Shown: positions 35,376 to 46,800 of the stretch, in pieces | Position numbering within the stretch: the first letter of the stretch is position 1 | Layout of the letters: the number at the start of each line of letters is the position of its first letter | Source of the DNA: Melanocharis versteri | Lineage: Eukaryota; Chordata; Aves; Passeriformes; Melanocharitidae | DNA length: 64,000 bases | Direction of reading: 5' to 3' | Assembly (NCBI GenBank): GCA_013397845.1 | Contig: VZTG01007871.1 | Span: 502,984-566,983, forward strand | The notes under the pieces: model-generated | Seen by the model: only the letters and a program-made list of their open reading frames with translations | What the model was told of the DNA's origin: nothing | Database searches by the model: none | Program-made: the position numbers and the translations under genes

Positions 35376-36480
35376 GGATGTGGGTGGGCGTGTACCCCCC
35401 TGCAGCTCCACCAGCTGCATTTGGAGGGGATTCCAGGAACCTGGGTCAGCTCAGTTGTAATTGTTTCATGTTTGACTTGCAAGATATTTTTTCTCCATCT
35501 AATCAGGCTTCCCTGCCCTTTCAGGTTTGGTAATCCCTTAAGAAAGGGAGAGAACATGCATATTGCTGCCAGCCAGGGACCATGGGCAGCCCTCTGGGCA
35601 TTGTGCCTCACAAGGCCCCCCAGACAGCCAGTTGGGCACTGTGTCCTGACAAACTCCCTGGCCACATGGAGGACATAGCTAGAGACATGTTACCTCCCTG
35701 CTCTGCCAAACCCAAGCACTGCTTTGGCCACTGGTTTGCAGGACACGGGTGGCTTGCAGCTCACCTTAAGGCATTCCAACTGAGACACCACTGGTTTGCA
35801 AGCACCTGCAGCAGTCCAGCCTGGCCCAGCCCCTCTGCCAGCTGCCCATGGTGGGTAGCAGCCTGTAGGCATTTCTGTGGGGTGAGCCCCATATAGAAGG
35901 GTTTTGCTCCAAAGTTCCCCCCTTTTAGGGACTGTGGGAGCATCCCAAGGCTCTTAGGCTGGGTGGGCACATCCATGAAATGAGTTGTGGGTGCTCAGCC
36001 CCATGGGCTGGCCAGGGTCAGGAGTCGAGGTGCCCAGGGTTCAGACCATGGGGGGTCTGCCCACCCCTGTGGCCACAGGGTGACCCATCCTATGCCACCC
36101 TCCCCAGGATGGCAGAGAACGGAAATAATGCCAGGACTGTCCTCCTCCCAGGGACAGTCAGGAGCTCACACCCAGTAGCCAAAATTAGCTGGCAGCACTG
36201 ATTAACACAGTACATCATGCAGCACCACAGATGCACGTGTCAACACGTCAGGGCCTGGACAGGAGGTCATGGCCTGCCTTGCATCCGCTGGGCACATGCT
36301 GGGCACAGGGATGGGGCACTGGGCTCCCTGGAAGGGGTGAGGAACCCCAGCCAGCACTGCCAGCAGTGGGCAGCTGGGAAGGGCAGCCCAGCTGAGGGGG
36401 GCAGGGCACATGTCTGAGTCAAGAGCTGTCCCCAAACTCCACAGGCATCTCCAGCAACGTGCCAAGAAGTGTGACATCTC
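35376..36480. other. Intergenic stretch between UCN2 and COL7A1
   Basis: About 1.1 kb with no recognised coding sequence, RNA gene or mobile element. CACTGGTTTGCA occurs twice, near 35727 and 35789. Any UCN2 upstream regulation would be expected here. Confidence 0.5.
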
Positions 36481-36493
36481 CCTGTGAGCACAG

Positions 36494-36499
36494 CTTTAA
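36494..36499 (-). terminator. COL7A1: Alternative poly(A) signal ATTAAA, COL7A1
   Basis: TTTAAT on plus (ATTAAA on minus), about 970 bases after the COL7A1 stop. It would serve a longer 3'UTR than the signal at 36939. Confidence 0.3.
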
Positions 36500-36927
36500 T
36501 ACACATCCCCCCCACATTGGTACACATATACATTCACTGTATAAAGATATACACAGAGAGCACTGTACATGTGAGGGCCACAAAGCCCACCCGGCAGCCC
36601 TTGGGGCTCTGGGGCAGTGAGGGGCATGTCCCTACTTAGCCCTGGGGCTGGTGGGAAGCAGGGGCTGCGACCCCGGCAGCCAACATCACTTTCACAAAGC
36701 CTTTGAGAGTAAGCATGGGTGAGCAGGAGCCTCTTCTAACATAGCACCATCCTCAGGGTTTCCCTGACAGGCCTGGGGGTGCAGGTGAGACTCCCCAGAT
36801 TAAGGACAGATGTGCTGCTGGCAGGTGTGTGAGCTGGAGGGTAGCACATGGAAAGAGCCTCCAGTCTCCCCACAGGTCATCGCCAAACCATCGCAGCCAC
36901 AAAAGGGGAACTGGGCCCTAGTTGAGG

Positions 36928-37282
36928 TTAAGGTGAAATTTATTCAGATGGAGCTGATCGCAGGGTGGGGGTGAGGGATGTTCTGCAGGGAGGTGCTACC
37001 TGACACAAGGATGCAGGCAGCTCTCCCGGCAGAGAGTGAGGAGCAGAGGGGGAGTTTGGGGGGGTCTGTGGAGGGCAGGAAGGGGTACAAGGGTATTATG
37101 TGAGGGGAGACAGCCCAACTATGCCAAGTCCCAGCTCTGCTTCCAGAGAGAGGGAACAAGGCTAAGAACCATTCTGTTGGCAACAAATAATTTAAAAATC
37201 AAACTGGGAACAGCCCAGTGGGAAAGGGGGTTCAGAGCCTTGGTGGGAGGCAGTTTTCCATTTGATATAAATTTCACCTTAA
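36928..37282. repeat. Inverted repeat in the COL7A1 3'UTR, 16-base arms
   Basis: TTAAGGTGAAATTTAT (36928-36943) and its exact reverse complement (37267-37282) are 323 bases apart. Similarity extends a little further on the outer side (both followed by an ATGGA-type block when read the same way). One arm overlaps the first poly(A) signal. In RNA the two arms could pair. Confidence 0.85.
36939..36944 (-). terminator. COL7A1: Poly(A) signal, COL7A1
   Basis: TTTATT on plus (AATAAA on minus), 524 bases after the stop codon at 37468 and the first canonical signal downstream. Confidence 0.55.
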
Positions 37283-37467
37283 TGACAATAAACTGATATG
37301 AAATGAAAAACCCATGAGCAGCATAAAGACAGGTTAGAAATAGCACCAGGTTACTGCTGGGGCTGGTGGGTACATGGCCCCCGCCACCATGGGCAGCCCA
37401 GCCCCGACTGAGGCAGCAGCTGGGCCCCACTTCCAGGCAGCCCGGCCTGCCGAGACACTGCCTGCAG

Positions 37468-37839
37468 CTACATCTTTGGCTGCCCCCCCACCTTGCTGTT
37501 GGCCCTGCCACGGGAATCTGTGGAAATAAGTAAGGCGCTGTCAGAGCTGAGGTGGGGGACCAGCACTGTCCCCCCAGCTCTGCATTGCTGAGTCCACGGC
37601 ACGAGGTGGAGATGCTGCTGGACCTGCCAGTGCCAGTAGCTGTGCCAAGCTCTGCCTACCTGCCCCTGGGTGCTGCCCACAGTGCAGCTCACACTCCTCC
37701 TTGCTGTTGAAGCGGTTGAGGTTGCCCTGGCAGCCACTGTAGATGAAGGGCCGGCACTCGGTGACTCTTAGGTTGTAGTACCACTGCAGGGTGTAGCGCT
37801 GGCAGTGCCCCTCATCCAGCGGCAGCCTGCAGTGCTCAG
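37468..37839 (-). other. COL7A1: COL7A1 Kunitz domain and C-terminal tail
   Basis: Exon 37839-37660 encodes a Kunitz module with six cysteines (EHC, EGHC, TEC, SGC, EEC, LHC) and the FIYSGCQGN signature. Exon 37517-37468 adds 16 residues and the stop. The residue at the P1 position after the second Cys is Gln, with Arg next, so trypsin-type inhibition is unlikely. Human has Thr there. In collagen VII this module belongs to the NC2 propeptide that is removed during fibril assembly. Confidence 0.95.
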
Positions 37840-40800
37840 CTGTGGGGCAAACGCTGCAGGTGAGGGTTGGGAGGGGCTGGCAGCACACCGGTGGTGGAGG
37901 CTGCCAGACCCACTTGGCAGAGGAGGGGAAACCCCAGAAGGGGAAGGCAGGGGATGGCTCCCAGCTGAGCATGCGAAGGGTTTGTCTGGAGGAGACATCT
38001 CTGTGCTCTGCCCAAGTGCTGGAATTGAGGGCAGGAGATACCACTCTGGGCAAGCTGTCTCCCAGGGCAGCTCCCAGCAAAGCGTTGGGAGGTAGGTGGC
38101 ATGGGGACATGATGCCACATGCACCCCTTGAAAGAATTATAGAGGGACTCTGCAAAGGCTCCTGCCACTGGGCCTTCCCTGATCTCCTGCAGCCTTTGGG
38201 ATCTCTCCAGTGGCTCATGACCAGAGCACAGGAAACCTGCCAGGGCAGCAGGTCCCACCAGCCCAGCACACCACCCATCACTGCTGGTGATGGCTTCGGT
38301 GAGGGGGATAGACCACAAGGTCTGTATGGTGTGGGCAGCACAGTGATAGAGAAGGTGCAACCCACCCAGGCACCAGCGAGAGGGCTGCAAATCCCCAATG
38401 CCCCCAGACAGATGGCACAGGGACCCACTGTCCAGCTGGATGCGAAGACACCACCCCAGCAAAACCTGGGGCAGCTCCATGGTTTCCCCCAGTAGCTTAG
38501 CTCTCAGTGCCAGGTGGGTGCAGGGAAGCTCACCATCCACTGTGGGCTGCTCCAAGCTGTCCATCTCCGGGACCTCATCATAGGCCTCCTCCTCTCCATC
38601 CATGCTGTCATGCTCAAGGTCGTCATTGTCAAGCATGATCTGCCTGTCTTGCCCTGGGAGACAGAACCACACATGAGCAGTCCTCACTACACACATGGAG
38701 CACAGTAAAAGGGGAACAAGGACTAAAAGCACAGGGATGACACACCTTCCTCCTCCTCAGTGTGTGAGAACTTGAGCACAGGGACTGTGTGAGCACTGCC
38801 ACCAGGGAACGGCTGAGTGGAGAAGGACCCTGTCAAGGGGACACAGGCATCAGGGAAGAGGCAAAGGAGCCTGGGGTGCTTTCCCCTTATTTCCCAAGGG
38901 AAAACCACCCCTTTCAGGTATGGAGCAGTCCAGCACTGCCTCAACCCTCTTGCAGCCTGACAGGGTACATGGACAGGGATGGTGGACCTGGAGATACCCC
39001 CTCCTATCTCTGCATCACAGATCGGGGCTGCCATGGGGGCTTCTAGAGGAAGGACAGGCAGGGGAGGCCCAGAGAGACAGCACTCACTTGGAGCCCAGCA
39101 GGAAAGGGATAGGGGAGGGCACAGGGAGGCACACATGCCCATGGCGCCAGATCTCGTAAGTCCTCCAGACTCTCCATCACCTGTTTGGTCATGCTCTCTC
39201 TCTTGGCGGACAATTCTTCCTCCTCCCTGGGCAGAATGAAAGCTGCTCCTGGCCTGAGCCACCCAGCCTCCTGGGAGAGAAAGCACCCACCTCATCCCAG
39301 CCCACCCCTTGCCTCCATCTCTCCAATCCCACTCCTCCAGCCTTTCCTTTCCTCCAGCACTGCTGACCCCTGCAAGATCCCTGCCCCAGTTCTGACACCC
39401 AAGTATAGACGGGGTGCAGTTCCTGTGATCCCTTCAGTTGGGCAGACCCTGGCAGCACCTAGACCCCATTGGCACCATCCCGAGCCAGCTGCCCCTGGGG
39501 ATCCCTGCTGCACCATCACTTCTGCCACACACCATCTCTTCTCCCTGTGCAGGGTCCTACACTGATGCTGACCCTGACTGAAGGTGTCATGGAGCATGCC
39601 ACCTCCAGCTCCCCAAAACCAGTGGCACACCTGGGTGCGGGGGCCCCTTTGGTGCCACACGCGTGGGGCAGGGGGGTAGGAAGGAAGAGCTGCAACCTGA
39701 GTGCTCACGTGAATCCTGATGCCGTGGGAAGTGGCCACCGCAGGCTGTGGGAGAGACAGGGTGGGGGTCAGGGGCAGTAGGTCCAGACCCCCAGCCCCAG
39801 GGCAGCAGCAGGGGATGCTCACCACAGTGCTGGCTCATCTCCTGCCTGACGAAGGCACGGATCTCCTCCTCCTGCCGGGCACATGAAAGGGCAAAGGTCC
39901 CATGTAGTAATGGGGAATGGTGCAATTAAAGAGGAGGAAAAACCCCTTCCCCAGGGTCCAGCAGAGCCCAGAGGTGAGGGCAGCCGCTCCATCAGTGGCA
40001 GTGGGATGGATTCAGCACCCCTTCCCACCCCAGTGACCTGAGTGCCACAAGCCTATGCTGGCTCCCTTCTGGCTCCTTACCGTCATGCCTGGCTCCCCCT
40101 TCTCCCCACGGAGCCCGTGGGTGCCAGGACTGCCCTGGGGACAGCAGAAGGGAGGTGGGAAGCTGGCCCTGGCTGGAACTCATCCAGGCAGGGCCAGGCA
40201 CCCGCACACTCACCTGCTCTCCTCTCTCACCGGGGATACCGGGCACGCCACGTGCACCTGGCACTGACTGTCCAGGGGGGCCTCTTTCCCCCTGCAAAGG
40301 ACACGTGCTCAGGATCTGTCTGGTGGGTGCTGGAGTCTCTCTGCTCTCCCCAGCACCATGGATGTGCTGCTTTCTCCACACCTGCACCCCAGGGATGCCA
40401 GTGCAGGTGGGGATGGGGACAGGTTCAGCTCAACTCAAGGACAAGCAGGGTTCCAGACCCCTCAGACTCCCATCTCCTGGGCAGGGGGACACAAGGGAGG
40501 AACCTAAAGCCAGGGAGCTGGCAGGGCAGGACAGAGCTGGAACATGACTCCAGCTGCCACCAACCCCTCACCCGCTGAGGGGACTGGACCTTCCCATCCT
40601 CACAGCCCTGGAGGGGAACCAGTCACCTGTGGTGAGGACTTACCTTCTGGCCCTGCATGCCCTCAGGACCTCGTGGGCCAACGCTCCCTGGGGGCCCGGG
40701 GGGGCCAGGAGCACCGTCACTGCCCCGGGGACCAGGGCCACCGATAACACCTGGGGCACCCTGGAGGAGAGCAGAGGGTGAGGCCAGGGGTGTCAGAGAC

Positions 40801-43800
40801 TCCCAGCTTCAGAGCAGATGCCATGGACATCCTCTGACCCCACAGCTGGGCATCCCTGAAGAATCAGCACTGGTGCCTTCTTATAAAGAGCAGGGAATTG
40901 TTGTCATTCATTGTTTAGTGACATAATTTAGAGCAGCACCAAATGACTCGTCTCAGAGCATCAGGCTCTGATATGCTTCTGACCAAGGCTGTATCCTGGT
41001 ACAAGCAATGTGGTGCAATGCATCCCATGCCTTTCCAGCCTGCTTACCCGGTCGCCTTTCTCCCCCTGGTCTCCTTTGGCTCCCTGCTGCCCGTCAAATC
41101 CCCGGTCACCCTACAAAGAGGAAGGGACAGGCAGCAGGGGACAGACAGTGGGGGGCAGGCAGCGAGAGGATGAAGTACCAGCACAGTTTTTCCCAGCACT
41201 GCTCTAACCTACCTTGGGTCCCATGAGCCCTTCCTTTCCAGGAATGCCTGGTGGTCCTGACAGACCCAGATCTCCCTGGGGGACAGAGCAGATGTCCATC
41301 AGCCACCAGCCATGCGTTCCTGTCCCACCCTGGTGTCAGTGTGGTGCTTACCGGCTCGCCTTTCCTCCCTGACAGTCCCGAGCGCCCCGGGATCCCTGGT
41401 TCTCCCTACAGCGGGCAGGAGAGAGGCAGGGCAGTCAGTCCTTCACCCCTCAGTGCTCACCCCAGAGCCACAGGCAGAGGAGGGGACCCCATGACCCTGT
41501 CACAGGGTCAAGGTCTGGCCTCAGCCATTTCACTGCTCCCACTGGCTGACAGAGGGGATCCAAAGGGCCACAGCCTCCAGGCAACATCCAGGCTCCTGCA
41601 GCACCCTACAGGCACCCACTCACCTTCTCACCCTTGTCCCCATTGAGGCCACAAGCACCTTTCATGCCCCGGTCACCCTGCAAGTATGAGAACAGAAGTC
41701 AGAGCCATGCCAAGCCAGCACTAGTCCTGGCCAGGAGAGCACTGGCAGCCAGAGAAGCCAACCCACCTTGAGGCCACGCATGCCCAGGGGTCCCATGTCC
41801 CCCTTCTCTCCCCGGGCCCCAGGGATCCCATCACGGCCAGGCTGACCCTGTGGGAGAGCACACTGCATGACAAGGGTCTGCTCCTGCCCCGCAGTGGGGT
41901 GGCAGAGGCACTAAGGCACAACTCCTCACCGGCTCGCCAGGCTCTCCCGGAGCTCCAACCTCTCCCTGGGGAAGGCAAAGGCATCAGTCAGGGCAGGTGA
42001 GGGGGTGGTGCCACCAGGATCCCCCAGAAGAGGGGCTGCCCAGTTCCATACCTTCTGCCCGCCAGGGCCGCGTGCCCCAGGGAAGCCCATGGAGCCCTTC
42101 TCTCCTTGTTCACCCCTCATCCCCTGCAAGCAGAAACCCAGATCAGCACAAGGCAGGAGGGAGAGCTCCAGACACTGCATGGCCACAGCACAGCCATGGT
42201 CACCTCTGAGGCCGGGTCTGGAAGCTCCCCTTGCACCATGTCCCTGGTGCCTACTAGCACCAGCACATAGGGCACAGGGATGCCGTCATGCCCTGATTCC
42301 TCTGTTCATTGCCCTGTCAACAGCCCTCCATGATCCCCAATCCAGCAGCTCCCAGCCCTGCACAAGTTCCCCCCAGCCCTATACCTTCTCTCCGAGCATG
42401 CCTTGCTCCCCCTTGACCCCCTTGTCCCCTTCTGTGCCCTTCTGGCCACGCTCTCCCTGCAAAAGGAGGAAACACAAGGAGGGGTCAGGGAATGAGGAGA
42501 AGCTCAGACACACATCAGGGTGTGGAGGACAGACCCCCGCAGCGGCAGGAACATGGGGGTCTGTAGAGTGGCTGAAGGAGCGGGGACAATATGCTCTGCA
42601 AGGGAAGATCCCTCAGCAGGAAGAAGCTCCTCCAGCTCCTCCCAGAGTGACAGGAAGAATGGGGAGAGGGAGGATAGGGACAGCTCTTACCGGATCCCCC
42701 TTGCTGCCCCGTGCTCCAGGTGGCCCCTCCACCACCACAGTATTGCCCTGTACACCCAAAGCAGAGAGAGAGGTGGGGGTAAGAAGAGGGGCCAGGGCTG
42801 CTGCCTGCCTTCCCACTGCCCCCTGTCCCAAGGATTCACCTTGTCTCCTTTGGGTCCTGGGGCCCCAAGGTCCCCCTGTGAGGAAGGTGAGATGCTGCAA
42901 GGATGCATAGCAGGGAGCAGGCAGCACCTCCCTGGGCATCCCAATACCTGGAGATGCATCATTCTGCCCCCAGCTCCTCAGCCTGCAGAGTCCCTTACCT
43001 TGTCCCCATGCTCCCCCCGGTTCCCAGGCAAGCCCTGTGGGGGGGGAGAGAGGGGTGGTCAGGAAAAGGCCTGGATCAGGGTGCAGCTGAGGAAGGGGGG
43101 TACTTACTGCTGGCCCACGAGCTCCTTCTGGCCCTGGGCGCCCATCTTCACCCTGCAAGAAGGAAGGAATGTGAGAAGGGGGTTTAGGTTGAGGGCACCC
43201 CAGCATCACCCCACTCCAGGGACAGCTGCAGCTCTGGCTCAGAGACCTGTCAGGGCTCGCACCGTGAGCCTTCCTGTCCCTGGCTGTGGGGATATGGGGG
43301 GACTGTGGAGTACCTACCCGTGGTCCCGGGTCACCACGTTCACCTCTGGCTCCTGGGAGCCCAGACCCCACAGCACCCTGCCAGAGGAAGGCAAGAACTC
43401 ATCCCCATCCTCACTGCTCACAGCTCCTCCCAGCCCTGCCAGGTACTTCCCATGCGAGGGGACACCCCACAGTCCACACCACCTCTCTGGGTGCCTGGTG
43501 CACAGGAGGCTTCTATGTGCCACCATCCAGAGTGGGGTCAGCACTCTCAGGGGGGAGGTTGCTGCAGGGACACTCCACAAGAGAAACAGCATCGCACCTC
43601 TCATGCTATAGGGCTGCCCCTGGTCCTACCTTGTCACCCTTCAGGCCAGGGGTCCCTTGTATGCCCTAAAAGAAAGGAGAAGGGTGAGCAAGCCACAGAA
43701 GGAAGGCAATGCCAGACACCCAGCAAAACACTCTGCAATGCCAGACACCCTGAGGCTCCCACCGCAGTACTGGACACTCCAGCAAATGCCCTGCCCCAGG

Positions 43801-46800
43801 AACCAGGGAGGTGCCAGCTGGGTCCCTGTCAGCCTGCCTGAGACAGCAGGGATGCCAAGGCAGAGCCTACACACCCCCCAAAGAATGCTGTGGCACCATA
43901 CTCACGGCCAGTCCTGGGGGCCCCACAGGTCCCGGTGGTCCAGCGGTGCCATCCCTTCCTGGAAAGCCTATCAAACCCTGGCAGGGAAAAAGCAGGGAGT
44001 GGGCAGGAGCTGTGGCTGGGAGGCAGTGGGGCTTGCAGGGACCTCTCTGACACTGCACAAGGGTCCAGGGTCACCAGGACCAGTGATGCCACATTCTGAT
44101 TGTAGTCTTTACCCTCTCTCCTGGGGGACCCGGAGGGCCAGGCTGTCCATTGTCCCCTCTCAGGCCTGGCTGTCCTGGCGTCCCAGCAATGCCTGCTAAG
44201 CCAGGGGGTCCTGGTAATCCTGGCAAGCCAGTGTCACCCTGAAGCAGGGAAGTAAAAGATGAGGCCCACTAAAACAGCTCCTCAGGAGTGTGCTTTTCCC
44301 TCAGCCAGCCAAGCTAGAGCATCACTGGAGCATTAGGGACATGATCAGAGACAGGGTGACATGGGGACAGGGGTTACCTTCAGACCTGGAGGCCCACCCT
44401 GTCCTTGTGGTCCCCGTGCACCAACACCCGGTGATCCCTGCAAGGTGGCAGAGAGCGTGTGGCACATCACCTGGCTGATGGGCACAGGGGTGCCAGGGCC
44501 ACCATGCCACCCAGAGCATTCCCCCAGGGTGGGGGATCCCCCTGGGGGCAGGGGACACGTACCTTCTCCCCTTTGGCTCCAGAGGATCCCTTGGCTCCCT
44601 GTGAAGACACCAAGCCCCCAGGAAGACCAGACAGAACCCAGCCCCCTCCAGCATCCACTGTCCCCTATATCCACCCACCACTCCCATATGCCTCCTACTC
44701 ACATCTTCCCCAGGATCTCCCGGCTCTCCAAACCTTCCTGGCTCCCCCTGGCACGAAAAAACAAGGAAAAAGCAGATGTGTAGGATTATGAACTGGGGGA
44801 GCAGCTGCAGCTGGATCCCCACACTGGCCAAGCAGCCAGGGAGCCAGGGACCCCAGAACCCCCTCCCCACCGACCCCCAGGGCAGCTCTCACCTTCTCGC
44901 CCTTGGGGCCTGGCAAGCCTCGGTCACCCTTGGAGCCCTGTCAGGGACAGCAGTGTTAGGGCAGGGGGCAGCCACAGGGCTGGCTTGCCCCTCAGAAGGC
45001 AAGGTTGGTGGGAGGGGATGAGGTTAATGGTAGGGAAAGGTTAATGAGGGTAGATGAGGGTAATAGGGGTGTCAAGGTTTTTGGGCGTTACTCACGGGCT
45101 CTCCCAGCAGCACATCTTCCAGCAGCGCTGGCTCGCCCTGCAGGGACACATAGGTGCTCAGATGTGCCCATAGCAGATGTCTGTGCCCAGCGGACCCTTG
45201 CCCACCCCAGCCCTCACACCCTGGCTCCTTACCTTTTCTCCCTTGGCTCCAGGGGGGCCAGTGATGGCCTGGGGCAGAGGAGAGAGTGGGCAGGTGAGCA
45301 GGGCTGCACAGGGATGCTCCCCCTCATCCTGGCCAGGAACACTGGACATGGCAGCTCTGCACTCACCTGCCCTGGGGCTCCAGCATCCCCTGGCTCTCCC
45401 TTGGGACCAGCAGGCCCCGAAGGTCCTGGTAAGCCCTGGCATGAGCAGCACAGCCCTCAGCCTTAGCTGCAGACAACCCAGGCTGAGCTGTGTGGGGGTC
45501 CCCCTGGGTTGGGTCAGGGTAAGAACATCAGCGTACCATCTTCCCAGGCATTCCTGCCTCGCCATCCTTCCCTGGGACACCATCCCTGCCTGGCACACCT
45601 GGCTTCCCGCTCTCCCCCTGCAGGCAGTAAGAATGGGGCTGGGGTGTGGGGGTCCTACAGCCCCCCAGGCAGCCCCAAGCACCCACACTGATGGCAGCCA
45701 GATGTAGGGGGCAACACACTCACCACTTGTCCTGGCAGCCCAGGCACACCCGGTGGGCCCTGCAATGGAAACATGAGCAGGAATCAAGCAGCATCCCAGG
45801 CACCAGGAACAACCAAGGGGTGGGTTTGGGGTGTTGCAAATACCTACCCCTGGGCCGGGGGGGCCAAGGGGTCCTGGCAGGCCCATGTTGCCCTGGGGGC
45901 CAGGCAAGCCCTGCAATGGAAACAGCCACATCAGAGAGGGGACGGCACAGCCAGGACCTTGGCTGCCCCTGTGGGAAGGTGTGTTGGGATGGGACTGGCT
46001 GATTTTGGGGAGGCTGGATGGTTTTGGGCAGCCAGGTGGGTACTGGCAGGGAGGGTATGAATACTCACACGGATGCTGGAGCCAGGTTCCCCCGGATGAC
46101 CCTGCGAAGAACACGCTGAATCAGCCCGACTACCCAAACCAACCAGCTACTTTGGTCACAGGCCTATCTTCATACCTGGATCCGGGAGGGGGCCTAGCCC
46201 AAATGTCCCTCCCTCCAGCTCAAAATTTCCTGAAATGTGGTCCTCCCTCCAGTCCCCAAATCTGGCAAGGCACCATTTTCTCTCTGCCAGGCTGGACATG
46301 GCAATGCCGATGCAGAGGCCAATGCCGCTGCCTTACCTTGGCACCAGCTGGGCCCTGGGTCCCTGGTGGGCCAGTGCTGCCCTGCAGGGGAAAAGGGGAC
46401 ATTATTGGGGTGGTGCTTGCTAGTGGCACAGGACAGGAAGGGGGCAGCAGGGCCACTCAGTCCCAGCACTGCCACCCCGCCCCTGCTCCCCAGAGGAATG
46501 CCCACCCTGGCTGACATCGCCCTTGCATGACAGTCCCCTGCACGTGGTGCAAGGTGGCTCCTTACCGGAGGTCCTGGGGGTCCTGGGTCTCCCTGATTGC
46601 CCTGAAGGGAGGAAGAAATGGGATCACTGCAGAAGTGGGTTTTCCCCAGTGGGAGCATGGGATGTCCCCAGGGAGAGCAGACCCAGACAGTGCCAGTAGC
46701 TCTTGTAAGCACCAAGTAAGACAAGCCTGGACAGGGCCTGCTAAGACGCAGGGGGCCAAGGACCCAGCCCAGCAGCAGGGTGACCCCCATGGTTTCACTA

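Noticed and set aside
37836..38732. 298-codon minus-strand frame covering a COL7A1 acidic exon
   Set aside because: Only 38534-38653 within it is a real exon. The rest is intron read through in the same frame.
42005..43611. Long plus-strand frames (301 and 363 codons)
   Set aside because: Again antisense to COL7A1 exons and introns, with proline- and serine-rich low-complexity content and no domain.
43705..43755. Short direct repeat CAATGCCAGACACCC
   Set aside because: A two-copy intronic duplication with no sign of function.
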